Positions 1-8,594 of a stretch of DNA of 64,000 nucleotides are shown here, in pieces. Below the pieces are notes generated by a model. It ran no database searches. It was not told the DNA's origin and saw only the letters and a program-made list of their open reading frames with translations. Source of the stretch: Fibrella aquatilis (GTDB lineage: Bacteria; Bacteroidota; Bacteroidia; Cytophagales; Spirosomataceae); the NCBI RefSeq assembly GCF_017353255.1, contig NZ_JAFMYU010000007.1, positions 203,272-267,271 on the forward strand. The letters are read 5' to 3'. Made by a program: the position numbers and the translations under genes. The first letter of the stretch is position 1. The number at the start of each line of letters is the position of its first letter.

Positions 1-672
1 CCACTTTTGCTGGTACAAATACGCCTTCGCCAGCAGGGCCTGCGCCGCGCCTTTGGTGGCCCGCCCCACGTCGGGACCGGCATGGGCGGCGGGCAGGTTC
101 TGGATTGCCACCAGCAGATCGGCTTCGATGGCCTGCGTGTAAATCGTGCTTACCGGCGACTGCGTTACCTGCAACTTGTCGGCGTTGAGTGGCTCCAGAA
201 TCAGGGGTACGTCGCCATAGATATTCACGAGGTAGAAGTAGTTCAATGCCCGCAGAAACCGCGCCTCGCCCAGCACCCGGTTCTTCAACGTGGCGTCCAT
301 GTTGATGGCCGGTACGCGCTGCAACACCAGATTGGCCCGGTTGATGCCTTCGTACAAAACACCCCATTCCGACTCTACAGGGCCATTGTTAGGGAAAATC
401 TGGAAATTATCGACCAGCCCAATGTCGGCCTGATCGCCGGGGTCGCCGCCCTTCGCCGCATCGTCGGAAGCCACGTCGCCAAAGACCCACAGCCGGTTAT
501 TGTCCGACGCAAATGAGAGCGGCTGATAGGCGGCATTGATGGCCAAAACCGCCTGCGCCGAGGTTTGGTAAAACGCCGCTTCGGCATAATCACCCCGCGG
601 CTGCTCGTTCAGCATATCTGAACAAGCGCCGAGGCAAAGCAGGCAGAGGAAAGTAATGAGGTTTGTTTTCAT
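1..672 (-). CDS. SusD/RagB-family outer membrane lipoprotein, 3' end outside the window
   Basis: This is the surface lipoprotein that binds glycan or another oligomer for a SusC transporter. The minus-strand reading starts at the ATG at 672 with a short lipoprotein signal (LCLLCLGACSD, Cys about residue 17). It stays open to the window edge, giving about 224 residues of a family usually near 500-600. The family-typical stretch EARFLRALNYFYLVNIYGD is present, as is the N-terminal TPR-like region (INRANLVLQRVPAI). It lies 24 bp downstream of the SusC gene on the same strand, the normal SusC-SusD order, so they are probably co-transcribed. The substrate cannot be read from the sequence. The missing C-terminus is a window effect, not a mutation. 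Confidence 0.93.
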   Translation of the reverse strand, partial: MKTNLITFLCLLCLGACSDMLNEQPRGDYAEAAFYQTSAQAVLAINAAYQPLSFASDNNRLWVFGDVASDDAAKGGDPGDQADIGLVDNFQIFPNNGPVESEWGVLYEGINRANLVLQRVPAINMDATLKNRVLGEARFLRALNYFYLVNIYGDVPLILEPLNADKLQVTQSPVSTIYTQAIEADLLVAIQNLPAAHAGPDVGRATKGAAQALLAKAYLYQQKW

Positions 673-696
673 GGCGGTCCGCCGTTGCGGTGTGGG

Positions 697-3600
697 TCAG
701 AAGTTCACATTTAGCCCAACGGTATAGGTCTTTGCCGACGGGTACGTACCCCAGTCGATGCCCACGGCCACGTCGCCGCGAAACTGTTCGGTGTTGAGGT
801 TATCACTCGATTGTTGTTCGGGGTCGAGGCCGGGGTACTTCGTGAACGTCAGCAGGTTTTGCCCGCCCACATAAATGCGCAGGTTCGACGCTCCAAATCG
901 TTTCAGGATGTTGCCCGGCAGGGTGTAGCCGAGTTGCAGATTTTTCAGGCGGGTATATGAACCGTCTTCCAGAAAGCGCGTGGACGGCAACTTGTTGTTG
1001 GCCGACCCCCGCCACGACACCCTCGGCTGGCTGTTGCTTGTGCCCTCGCCGGTCCAATGCCCATCTACCACCCGTTGCGTGATGTTGAACGCCCGGTAAA
1101 AACCCTCGATGTCGGTGGCTACCTGGTAATAGATGCTGTTGCCTGTGACGCCCTGAAAAAACGCGCTCAGGTCAAAACCTTTCCAGTATAGATTTGCCGT
1201 GAGGCCGTAGGTCAGCGTCGGAATCGGACTACCCACGTGCGACCGGTCGGCGCTGGTGATCAGGCCATCGCCGTTGAGGTCGGCGTAGCGCACGTCGCCG
1301 GGTTTGATGCCGTTGCCCTGGTTGGCACTGGTGAAAAGCTGGGCTTCGTTCTGGAAAATACCGGCCTGCGTGAGCAGGTAAAACGACCCAATGGGATGGC
1401 CCGGCTCCGTCAGCGTAGCAAACACGCCGTTGTCGATGCGCCCGCCGGGAATGGGTCGCCCGTCAGACAGCGACACCACGCGGTTGCGAATGAACGAGGC
1501 GTTGGCGGTGATATCGTAGGTGAAATCACCTTTTTTGTCGCGGTAGATCAGATCAATTTCCAGCCCCTTGTTCTCCACCCGCCCGGCGTTCACGTACGGT
1601 GCCGAAGCCGTGGTGCCGCCCGAACGCGGCACGGGTACGGGAATGAGAATATCGGAGGTGGTTTTCTGAAATACGTCCAGCGTGAGTTGCAGTTTGTTTT
1701 TCAAAAACGCCATGTCCAGCCCGATGTCGGTTTGGGTAGAGGCCTCCCATTTCACGTTGGCGTTGCCCCGGCTCACCACCGTATAGCCCGGCTGCTGGGC
1801 CTGCGGCGACCCAAACGGATAATTGAACCCCGACCCAATGAGGCTGGCAAAGGGATAGTTGCCAATGTCCTGGTTGCCCAACTGCCCAATGCTCGCCCTT
1901 AGTTTCATGAGCGAAACCGTGTTGGCGATAGGCTGGAAAAAGGCTTCCTGGTCGATGTTCCAACCCACCGATCCCGAAAAGAAATTGGCGTAGCGGTTGG
2001 CGGGCGAAAACCGGCTCGACCCGTCGCGGCGTACGTTGACCGAAGCCAGGTATTTGTCTTTGTAGGCGTAGTTGACCCGCCCAAACAAGGAAAACAACGC
2101 CCAACGCTGGTCAGCCTCAGTGCTGTTGCGGCCCGTGGGGTCAACACCCCGACCCAGGTACCGGAGGCTGGGGTCCTGGTCGATGAAGTTGCGGTCTGAC
2201 CCACCCACGGCGCGGCTCACGTTGCGGATAGCCTCGGTACCCGCCAGCACCGTTACGTCATGCACGCCCCCAAATTTGCGGCTGTAGGTCAGCGTGTTAT
2301 TCCAGGTCAGCGTGCTGATGGGACTAATGGTATTGCTCAGCGTGGCGGGGCTGTTGATGCGCCCATTGGTGCCCCAATTTTCGTTGAAACGCTTGTCGTT
2401 CAGGATGTTAAGGTCAATGCCACCGTTGGTGCGGAATGTCAGATTGCGGTTGATGGTCCACTCGCCAAACACGTCGCCAAAGAGGCGGTACTGCGTTTGG
2501 GTGTTGTCGGCTTTCAGGGCCAGCCCCACCGGGTTGTAGCCATCGCCGAAGAGATCGGTGCGGGTGGGCAGGTCGAAAAACGTGCCGTCGGGGTTGTAGA
2601 CGGGCGTGGCGGGGGCACGGAACAGGGCGTAGCGAACAATACTGCCACCGTTGCCACCAAAGCCATCGCCCGAACTGCCCACAATTTTGCGGTTGCTGTA
2701 GGTCAGGTTGAGGTTGGTGCCTACGCGCACCTTCCCGCCAATGTCGGAGTCCACGCTCGTGCGGAGCGAATACCGTTCGTAGCCGGAGTTGAGCACGATG
2801 CCCTGCTGATTGAAATAATTGCCCGAAATGAGGTAGTGCGACTGCTTGCTGCCGCCGCTAAACTGCAACTGATAATTCTGGATGGGCGCGGGCCTGAATA
2901 TTTCCTCCTGCCAGTTGGTGTTGGGCAGCGTGGCGGCTATTTCGGGGGTGATGGGTCGGCGGAAGAGGGCTGGGTCGGTAAAATCGGCGTTGTCATTAGC
3001 TACCGCTTCGTTGTAGATACTGACGTACTGGGCCGTGTTGGCCATCGGAATCAGTCGCCCGTGGGTCTGCACGCCCCCGTAGGCATTGAACGAGATGCGC
3101 GGTGCGCCCGATGCTCCCCGCCGCGTGGTCACCACAATGACGCCGTTGGCCGCGCGTGACCCATAAATAGCGGCCGATGAGGCATCTTTCAATACCGACA
3201 TGCTCTCGATATCGGCCGGGTTCAATACGCTGAAGGCATCTTTCGTAGGAATCCCGTCGATCACAAACAGCGGACTGTTGTCATTGACAGTGCCTACGCC
3301 CCGTATCCGTACGGCCACGCCCTCGCCCGGTGCCCCCGTCGACTGCGTAACGCGCACCCCCGACGATTTTCCCTGCAAGGCCTGGTCGATACCTGCCACG
3401 GGCAGGCGCGCAATGTCTTTGGCTGTAATGGTGGAAACCGCCCCGGTGAGGTCGCTGCGTTTTTGGGCACCATACCCTACCACGATCACTTCATTCAGCG
3501 TTTTTTTGTCTTCCAGCAGAGTAATGTTGATGGCCGATTGAGCGCCTACAACCACTTCCTGACCGGTGTAGCCCACATAAGAAAACTGCAATACGGCCTG

Positions 3601-3825
3601 GTCAGAAGGCACCGAAATCTTGTAGCGCCCCTCTACGTCGGAGGTGGCCCCTGCGTTGGTGCCCTTCACAATGACGTTTACGCCGGGCAATGTCTGGCCT
3701 TTTTCGTCGCTCACCACCCCCGACACAACACGGCCCTGTGCTAGTCCGATAGCGGGTAGCAGTAGCCAAAACCATAGATACAGGGAAGTGCGCCGCCAGA
3801 AGCGGGCGGGTAGTCGTTCGTTCAT
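697..3825 (-). CDS. SusC/RagA-family TonB-linked outer membrane transporter
   Basis: This 1042-residue protein imports a large nutrient across the outer membrane using TonB energy, with the SusD protein as lid. In order there is a signal peptide ending near LAQG (residue 30), a carboxypeptidase-like regulatory domain (about 33-108, with GQTLPGVNVIVKGT), the SusC signature region NEVIVVGYGAQKRSDLTGAV (about 111-130), a plug domain (VRIRGVGTVNDNSPLFVIDG) and a long beta-barrel ending in an aromatic C-terminal residue (GLNVNF). Length is normal for the family. No STN domain is present, so it is not a sigma-signalling receptor. No sigma/anti-sigma pair or HTCS regulator lies beside it inside the window. 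The 135 bp upstream holds only a weak -7-like TATAATTG and no clear -33 box. Confidence 0.96.
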   Translation of the reverse strand: MNERLPARFWRRTSLYLWFWLLLPAIGLAQGRVVSGVVSDEKGQTLPGVNVIVKGTNAGATSDVEGRYKISVPSDQAVLQFSYVGYTGQEVVVGAQSAINITLLEDKKTLNEVIVVGYGAQKRSDLTGAVSTITAKDIARLPVAGIDQALQGKSSGVRVTQSTGAPGEGVAVRIRGVGTVNDNSPLFVIDGIPTKDAFSVLNPADIESMSVLKDASSAAIYGSRAANGVIVVTTRRGASGAPRISFNAYGGVQTHGRLIPMANTAQYVSIYNEAVANDNADFTDPALFRRPITPEIAATLPNTNWQEEIFRPAPIQNYQLQFSGGSKQSHYLISGNYFNQQGIVLNSGYERYSLRTSVDSDIGGKVRVGTNLNLTYSNRKIVGSSGDGFGGNGGSIVRYALFRAPATPVYNPDGTFFDLPTRTDLFGDGYNPVGLALKADNTQTQYRLFGDVFGEWTINRNLTFRTNGGIDLNILNDKRFNENWGTNGRINSPATLSNTISPISTLTWNNTLTYSRKFGGVHDVTVLAGTEAIRNVSRAVGGSDRNFIDQDPSLRYLGRGVDPTGRNSTEADQRWALFSLFGRVNYAYKDKYLASVNVRRDGSSRFSPANRYANFFSGSVGWNIDQEAFFQPIANTVSLMKLRASIGQLGNQDIGNYPFASLIGSGFNYPFGSPQAQQPGYTVVSRGNANVKWEASTQTDIGLDMAFLKNKLQLTLDVFQKTTSDILIPVPVPRSGGTTASAPYVNAGRVENKGLEIDLIYRDKKGDFTYDITANASFIRNRVVSLSDGRPIPGGRIDNGVFATLTEPGHPIGSFYLLTQAGIFQNEAQLFTSANQGNGIKPGDVRYADLNGDGLITSADRSHVGSPIPTLTYGLTANLYWKGFDLSAFFQGVTGNSIYYQVATDIEGFYRAFNITQRVVDGHWTGEGTSNSQPRVSWRGSANNKLPSTRFLEDGSYTRLKNLQLGYTLPGNILKRFGASNLRIYVGGQNLLTFTKYPGLDPEQQSSDNLNTEQFRGDVAVGIDWGTYPSAKTYTVGLNVNF

Positions 3826-3960
3826 AAGACGTTGAGTGATAGCGTACTAGACTGTCAGCTTTCGCAAAAAAAGACAGTAGTATCTGGCAATTATACTATA
3901 AAACTAAGCCAGTCAGCTATTGTTTCTACTTACCTGCCGGAAATAATCGAGTAAGTGGAC

Positions 3961-4608
3961 CTAAAAGGCTACCGCAACTAGCCCCGGCGCTACGTGCAGG
4001 CAGTGAATTTGCAGCGTTTCCTGGTGGTCGTGCAGGCGAACATGGCCGGTTAGTAAGGTAGCACCGGTGGGGAAGGGGTCAACCAGCAAGTGTTCGCGGA
4101 ACGTGAGCTGCCGTTTTCCATACAGTTTGTAGAGCGCTTCCTTAGCGCACCAGTACACCGCCAGCCGGTCGGGCAGGCCGTTGGCATCGGCTATTTCCGA
4201 CGGCGAGAGCACACGTGGTACAACCCGCGTAAACTGGTCGCGGATGGGCTCAATATCCAGCCCCACGGGGCGGGTTTGGTGCCAGACTGCCGTGGCCCAG
4301 CCGGGCGTGTGCGACAGAGAAATATGCCCTGTAGGCTGCCTGGAAGCCCCTTCGCACAGGTGCGGTTTGCCAAATTCATCTTTCCAGATACAGGCATACA
4401 CAAACCCCCGCGCCTCGACCAGCGTTTTCAGCGCCACCCGGCAGGCCAGCCATTCCACCCGCTGCCCCGGGTGCGCAATCCCCGCCAGATCAGCCCGTTC
4501 CTCATTCGTCAAGGACAGTTGTCCGGCCAGAGTAGGCTCATCTTCGGTAATCTGCCAGCGAATCAGCGTACACTCGGCGGTAATGGCGTGGGTGGCAAGG
4601 TGGGGCAT
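3961..4608 (-). CDS. 4'-phosphopantetheinyl transferase (Sfp/HetI type)
   Basis: This enzyme moves the phosphopantetheine arm of CoA onto a serine of acyl or peptidyl carrier proteins in the cytosol. The ATG at 4608 (MPHLATHAIT) is chosen, giving 215 residues. A longer reading from 4641 would start inside the repeat arm. The two family signatures are visible: VGLDIEPI (Mg-binding Asp and Glu, about residue 120) and WCAKEALYKLYGK (about 150-162). The length fits the Sfp class rather than short AcpS. No carrier protein or synthase gene is next to it. It is divergent from the WD40 gene across inverted repeat IR1. Confidence 0.9.
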   Translation of the reverse strand: MPHLATHAITAECTLIRWQITEDEPTLAGQLSLTNEERADLAGIAHPGQRVEWLACRVALKTLVEARGFVYACIWKDEFGKPHLCEGASRQPTGHISLSHTPGWATAVWHQTRPVGLDIEPIRDQFTRVVPRVLSPSEIADANGLPDRLAVYWCAKEALYKLYGKRQLTFREHLLVDPFPTGATLLTGHVRLHDHQETLQIHCLHVAPGLVAVAF

Positions 4609-4626
4609 GTGCGAGTTTAAAGTCTG

Positions 4627-4714
4627 AAGTTCAAAGTTCAATGTTTAAGGTTTAAAGTTTCGGAAACAGTGTCTTTTCTGAGACTTTAGACCTTAAACAT
4701 TGAACTTTGAACTT
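4627..4714. repeat. Long inverted repeat IR1 (divergent intergenic)
   Basis: Arms 4627-4660 and 4681-4714 pair over 34 bp with two mismatches around a 20-nt loop. The arms are 7-nt-like units (AAAGTTC, AATGTTT, AAGGTTT). It is one of only two elements here that lie between two gene starts. The WD40 start codon is 4 nt from its right end. Confidence 0.9.
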
Positions 4715-4717
4715 ACT

Positions 4718-5626
4718 ATGTCCTTCCACATCCAACGCCTCGACACTTTTGGTGGGCACCGCGATAGTGTTTTCACGCTGCTTCTGTCAGGCCAGCCGGG
4801 CCACTTCTTCTCGGCAGGGGCCGACGGGCAGGTAGCCGACTGGGACATGGCCCGGCCCGATCTGGGGTCGCTGGTAGCGCAGATTCCGGCGTCGGTCTAT
4901 GCCCTGGCGCGTGATCCTGCCAGTGGGCTTTTGTGGGTAGGGCAGAATTACGAGGGACTCCAGTTTATCGACCCCGTGGCCCGCACCGTGGCCGGGTCAT
5001 TGCAACTCACTACAGCGGCCATTTTCGACATTCAACTCTATGGCCAAACCGCCTTTGTGGCTCTGGCCGACGGGGTAGTGGTGGTGCTCGACGTGCCCAC
5101 TCGCTCAGTGCGTAAGTATTTGAAGGCCAGTGATAAATCGGCGCGGTGCGTGGCCATCAATCCCGTTGAACGCGAAGTGGCCATAGGCTACAGTGACCAC
5201 CGCATTCGCCTATTCGACCTCAACACGTTCGATCTGAAACAAACCCTGGAAGGCCCGACTAACTCTGTTTTTGCACTGACCTATTCGCCCGATTTCCGGC
5301 ATATGCTGGCCGGGGGGCGCGATGCTCATTTGCGGTCGTGGGATGTAGAAGCCAGCTACCGCTCCGATGCCGACATTGTGGCTCATATGTATACGATCAA
5401 CCATATGGCCTACAGCCCCGACGGGCTGTGGCTGGCCACGGTGAGCATGGACAAAACCATCAAGATCTGGGAGGCCGACTCGCTGCGACTGCGCAAAGTG
5501 GTCGACCGGGCGCGGCATGGTGGGCATAGTACATCTGTCAACAAGGTGCTTTGGTTAAGCAACACCCAGTTTGCCACCGCCAGCGACGACCGCACCGTGG
5601 TGGTGTGGGCTATTGACGGTTTTTAA
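4718..5626 (+). CDS. WD40-repeat protein
   Basis: This 302-residue protein is made almost only of WD40 repeats, so it should be a single beta-propeller acting as a protein-binding scaffold. Repeat signatures are seen along the chain: DGQVADWDM, DHRIRLFDL, DAHLRSWDV, DKTIKIWEAD and DRTVVVWAID at the C-terminus. There is no signal peptide or membrane segment, so it is probably cytosolic. The ATG at 4718 (MSFHIQRL) is taken as start because the longer TTG reading begins inside repeat IR1. Its partner is unknown. It precedes the DivIVA-domain gene by 95 bp and may share a transcript with it. Confidence 0.85.
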   Translation: MSFHIQRLDTFGGHRDSVFTLLLSGQPGHFFSAGADGQVADWDMARPDLGSLVAQIPASVYALARDPASGLLWVGQNYEGLQFIDPVARTVAGSLQLTTAAIFDIQLYGQTAFVALADGVVVVLDVPTRSVRKYLKASDKSARCVAINPVEREVAIGYSDHRIRLFDLNTFDLKQTLEGPTNSVFALTYSPDFRHMLAGGRDAHLRSWDVEASYRSDADIVAHMYTINHMAYSPDGLWLATVSMDKTIKIWEADSLRLRKVVDRARHGGHSTSVNKVLWLSNTQFATASDDRTVVVWAIDGF

Positions 5627-5721
5627 CGAATATTGTTGTTAATTCCCCCAGGGAGTTCCTGTTTGGGATTATTGTTCACCTCCTCCAGCCAAGCCATTTC
5701 GTCTTTCGAGACACCAACTAT

Positions 5722-6732
5722 ATGAAAATTACACCCATCGAAATTCGGCAGCATACCTTTGAAAAAAAGCCATTAGGCGGTTATCGGGTCGATGAAGTTG
5801 ATGCCTTTTTATCGTCGCTTTCGCAGGAGTGGGAGCGCGTAACGGGCGAAAACAAGATGCTCAAGATGCAGCTCGAACTGGCCGAAAAAGAGCTTAATAA
5901 GCTGAAAGAAATCGAATTAACCCTGTTCCGTACGCTAAAAAACGCCGAAGACAGCAGCGCCAGTATTGCCGAACAGGCTAACCAGCAAGCCGAAAAATAC
6001 TTGGCCGAAACCCGCCAGAAAGCCGATGAGCAGATTACCGCTGCCAAGCGTAAAGCCGCTGTGATGGTGCAGGATGCCGAAAACCAAACCCGCTACGTCC
6101 GCGAAAACCTATCGTCGGAATTGAAGTCGCTGGAACAGGATTTCAAGGCCATGGAGCGCTACAAAGACAACCTGATGGTGCAGATTCGGGCGTTGGCCAC
6201 CAACGCCATGGAAAGCGTTGACCGGTTTGAGAAGAAATTTGCGAAACAATCGGCCAAGCAGAAATTCGATGAGGTAGCCGCCCCGGAGGCCCAACAAGCC
6301 GTTGAAACTGAACCGGTTCAGTCGGTCGATATGCCCGCTGAGTCTACCACGGCCGATACTGCGGCAGAGCAGATGCCCGTTGCCGAAAACGCTTCTGTTG
6401 ACAACACGGCCACAGGTCTGGTCGACGAAGCCCCCGCCGCTAATGAGGTGGTGCAGCACGAAGACGATTTTGATCAGTTTGACGATGACGAGTCGCAGCC
6501 GTTGCCTACCACGGCCTCGGTGCTGGCCGCCAATGCCGTCACGCTCCCCGCCGACGCCGACGTGCCAACTGACCTGCCCACCAATGAACCCGTCACCGAC
6601 GAGCCACTAGCCCTTGCCGGCGCCGACGCTGCGGTAGGTGCCGCTCCCCAACCGGCCGAAACGGCCCACCAGGAAGCCATCCAGGAAGAAAGCAACCCCA
6701 AAAAAGGTGGGTCGTTTTTTGATCAGATCTAG
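5722..6732 (+). CDS. DivIVA-domain coiled-coil protein with acidic tail
   Basis: The N-terminus (MKITPIEIRQHTFEKKPLGG, then YRVDEVDAFL) is the DivIVA domain that in other bacteria binds curved membrane at poles or septa. A long coiled coil follows (about 40-170, rich in Glu, Lys and Gln with QAEKYLAETRQKADEQ). The last 130 or so residues are an acidic, proline- and alanine-rich low-complexity tail, ending in KKGGSFFDQI. Total 336 residues, longer than Gram-positive DivIVA because of the tail. A role in cell-shape or division-site organisation is inferred from the family. No division gene is adjacent. The stop lies 7 nt before repeat IR2. Confidence 0.85.
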   Translation: MKITPIEIRQHTFEKKPLGGYRVDEVDAFLSSLSQEWERVTGENKMLKMQLELAEKELNKLKEIELTLFRTLKNAEDSSASIAEQANQQAEKYLAETRQKADEQITAAKRKAAVMVQDAENQTRYVRENLSSELKSLEQDFKAMERYKDNLMVQIRALATNAMESVDRFEKKFAKQSAKQKFDEVAAPEAQQAVETEPVQSVDMPAESTTADTAAEQMPVAENASVDNTATGLVDEAPAANEVVQHEDDFDQFDDDESQPLPTTASVLAANAVTLPADADVPTDLPTNEPVTDEPLALAGADAAVGAAPQPAETAHQEAIQEESNPKKGGSFFDQI

Positions 6733-6739
6733 GAGGGAG

Positions 6740-6828
6740 AAACAAGAGGTAAGAAGCAAGAGACAAGAGTTTACGCGATAGACTTAGGCCTGCGTAAGCT
6801 CTTGTCTCTTGCTTCTTACCTCTTGCTT
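6740..6828. repeat. Long inverted repeat IR2
   Basis: Arms 6740-6776 and 6792-6828 pair over 37 bp with two mismatches; the loop is 15 nt. The arms repeat AAGAGGT, AAGAAGC, AAGAGAC in 7-nt steps. The loop's 3' side holds TGCGTAAGC, also found in IR5 and IR11. It lies between the divIVA-like stop and the folB TTG start. Confidence 0.92.
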
Positions 6829-6852
6829 CTCCTTCGTAAAAATCATAATTCA

Positions 6853-7203
6853 TTGGGAACCATTGCACTAGAAGGGCTGGAGTTTTTTGCCTACCACGGC
6901 TTCTATGACGAGGAGCAGAAAATAGGCAACAAATACGCCGTAGACATTACCGTCTACGCCGACTTCTCGGAGGCGGCCCGCCGCGACCGGCTCAGTGCCA
7001 CGGTCAACTACGAAGACCTGTACAAGATTACGGCGGCAGTGATGAAACGCCCCGCCCGACTGTTGGAGCACATCGCCCACAGCCTGATCGCCGAAATAAA
7101 GCAGCAGTACCCCGCCGTCGACACCGTAGAAGTGAGCGTGTCGAAATTCAACCCGCCCATCGGCGGCGTCTGCCACCGCGCCCGGATTACGCTCAAGGAG
7201 TGA
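6853..7203 (+). CDS. folB: Dihydroneopterin aldolase
   Basis: FolB cleaves 7,8-dihydroneopterin to 6-hydroxymethyl-dihydropterin and glycolaldehyde in folate synthesis. The protein has the compact family fold markers IALEGLEFFAYHGFYDEE at the N-terminus (active-site region with Tyr and His-Gly), the LEHIAHSLI helix and the C-terminal KFNPPIGGVCHRARI. The start is taken as TTG at 6853 (reads as MGTIALEG), giving 116 residues, the usual size. No ATG is available and the longer reading would be encoded by the IR2 arm. No other folate gene is adjacent. It is convergent with the sigma-factor gene across IR3. Confidence 0.93.
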   Translation: MGTIALEGLEFFAYHGFYDEEQKIGNKYAVDITVYADFSEAARRDRLSATVNYEDLYKITAAVMKRPARLLEHIAHSLIAEIKQQYPAVDTVEVSVSKFNPPIGGVCHRARITLKE

Positions 7204-7216
7204 AAGAGTGAATGGC

Positions 7217-7311
7217 GAAAGAGTGAAAGACAGAAAGAGTGAAAGAGTGTTTGCTCCAATGTATTACGCTGTAGCAAACACTCTTTCACTCTTTCTGTCT
7301 TTCACTCTTTC
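7217..7311. repeat. Long inverted repeat IR3, likely bidirectional terminator
   Basis: Perfect 38-bp arms (7217-7254, 7274-7311) with a 19-nt loop fill the space between the convergent folB stop (7203) and the sigma-factor stop (7316). The arms are purine-rich GAAAGAGT-type units. A termination role is inferred from the position. Confidence 0.95.
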
Positions 7312-7315
7312 ACCC

Positions 7316-7861
7316 TCAGTCCGGCTTGCGGAATGATTGGGCCATGTCGCGGGCGCGTTTCAGGCGCATTTTCATGGCACTAAGGCTTACGTTGTCTTCG
7401 CCAGCCAGCGTGGCTACATCTTTGTTACCCAGGTAACGCCGACGAAGTAAATCCTGGTCGCTCATCGAGAGTTTGTCGAGGGTGACCTCGGCGTTGTACC
7501 AGCGTTCGTCCAGGCTAGGCTCATCGCTCTCAATGGGGCCAATGTGCGTTTCGTCGAGTTGGTCGAGCGAGACCGTTGAGCGGCGTTTCTGGCTGTCGAG
7601 GACCGACAGGCAGTGGAAGCGGGTAAGGGCAAAGAGCCATGTCGAGAATTTGGCTTCGCCTCGGAAGGTGTCCAGCTTCATGAACACTTTGCTGAAGATT
7701 TCCTGTGTCTGATCTTCTGCGTCATCGGTATCGTCGAGATACCGGAAGCAGCTCTGGTACACTTTCGCTTTGTAACGGCGGTACAATTCGGCAAAGGCCT
7801 GGTCGCTGTGTGTGCGTATAAACGCACCGACCAATGCCTCATCGGAGTAAACTTTTTTCAT
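7316..7861 (-). CDS. ECF-type RNA polymerase sigma-70 factor
   Basis: This 181-residue protein has sigma region 2 (about 12-85, with RYLDDTDDAEDQTQEIFSKV and STWLFALTRFHCL) and region 4 (about 125-178, with LSMSDQDLLRRRYLGNKDVA and a helix-turn-helix ending SAMKMRLKRARDMA). Domain 3 is absent, as in extracytoplasmic-function sigma factors. The start at 7861 (MKKVYSD) is the only good ATG. No anti-sigma gene follows, since the downstream neighbour is convergent folB, so its control is unknown. It is unrelated by position to the second ECF factor at 48112. Confidence 0.92.
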   Translation of the reverse strand: MKKVYSDEALVGAFIRTHSDQAFAELYRRYKAKVYQSCFRYLDDTDDAEDQTQEIFSKVFMKLDTFRGEAKFSTWLFALTRFHCLSVLDSQKRRSTVSLDQLDETHIGPIESDEPSLDERWYNAEVTLDKLSMSDQDLLRRRYLGNKDVATLAGEDNVSLSAMKMRLKRARDMAQSFRKPD

Positions 7862-8173
7862 ACAAACAGTAGCCGTGCGTCTGTCAGGAGCGCAGCAAGA
7901 GCAATGTGAAAAGCGTGAGATCCCGATGAGGCGTATAAGTCTACCGGTTATTGGTCGAAAAGACCTTACCCTATCAACTTATCAGGACAAATAGACTTAC
8001 GAAAGTAGCAGCTTTTTAGATTATGTGTAACTACATATTTTAGTACAAAAATGGTGATTAAAATTATACTGCCTGAGATTCAGTACGTTAAAGTCACAAT
8101 TTTAATAAAAAAGCAGTCACACTCTTGGCGAATATGACTGCTTGGAAGATAAAAGGTAACGCCAGTAAGCAAA
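7862..8173. other. AT-rich intergenic region between ytxJ and the ECF sigma gene
   Basis: These 312 bases carry no convincing gene. The centre (about 8010-8115) is clearly richer in A and T than the surrounding coding DNA. The only signal noted is a -7-like box for the sigma-factor gene at 8000-8007. No long inverted repeat is present, which is unusual in this window. Confidence 0.6.
8000..8007 (-). promoter_or_regulatory. Candidate Bacteroidota -7 box for the ECF sigma gene
   Basis: The minus strand reads TACTTTCG, one mismatch from TAnnTTTG. No good TTTG lies 19 bp upstream, and the box is about 140 nt from the start codon, so this is weak. Confidence 0.28.
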
Positions 8174-8503
8174 TTAAACTGCCTGCGTCAGCATCTGGAA
8201 GGAAATTGCCATGTGTGAAGCGTCGTAAACGCACGCGCCATTGTGGATCAATAACACCTGCGGCGACTGGTGTTGCACGTCGAACGTTTCGGCCACCTGA
8301 GCTGACAGCGAACGGTTGGCCAATAGGTCGAGGTAATATGGCTTGATACCAGCGGCATCAGACCAATTGCGTTCCATACGGCTCAGGGCCATTGCGCTGA
8401 TGGAGCAGGTAGTGCTGTGCTTAAAGATCAGCACGGGCTGTTCAGTTGATTCTTCCTTAATTTGGTCGAGTTGGGTAGCGTCGGTTAGCCTGGTCCAGTT
8501 CAT
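8174..8503 (-). CDS. ytxJ: Bacillithiol-system redox protein YtxJ
   Basis: This 109-residue thioredoxin-fold protein matches the YtxJ family, proposed monothiol bacilliredoxin-like proteins that work with bacillithiol. The active-site stretch LIFKHSTTCSISAMALSRME holds a single cysteine. Downstream, the cis-Pro region HQSPQVLLIHNGACVYDASH is typical of the family. It is divergent from a YfiT-type bacillithiol transferase 91 bp away, which supports a shared thiol pathway. Enzymes making bacillithiol (BshA, BshB, BshC) are not in the window. The assignment rests on motif and length recognition. Confidence 0.85.
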   Translation of the reverse strand: MNWTRLTDATQLDQIKEESTEQPVLIFKHSTTCSISAMALSRMERNWSDAAGIKPYYLDLLANRSLSAQVAETFDVQHQSPQVLLIHNGACVYDASHMAISFQMLTQAV

Positions 8504-8536
8504 TGGTAGTTGGTTATTGTTGCACAGAAAAAGGTT

Positions 8537-8566
8537 TTTGGGCCTGAAAAGTTCAGCGTAACTTTC
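8537..8566 (+). promoter_or_regulatory. Candidate promoter for the yfiT gene
   Basis: TTTG (8537-8540), 18 bp, then TAACTTTC (8559-8566) is one base from TAnnTTTG with near-ideal spacing. The start codon is 28 nt downstream. It lies in the 91-bp divergent ytxJ/yfiT space. Confidence 0.45.
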
Positions 8567-8594
8567 CCGTCAATCGCTATTAAATCGCCGTTCC

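Noticed and set aside
2260..3159. 299-residue open frame antisense to SusC
   Set aside because: It is fully inside the conserved SusC gene and shows no domain or signal.
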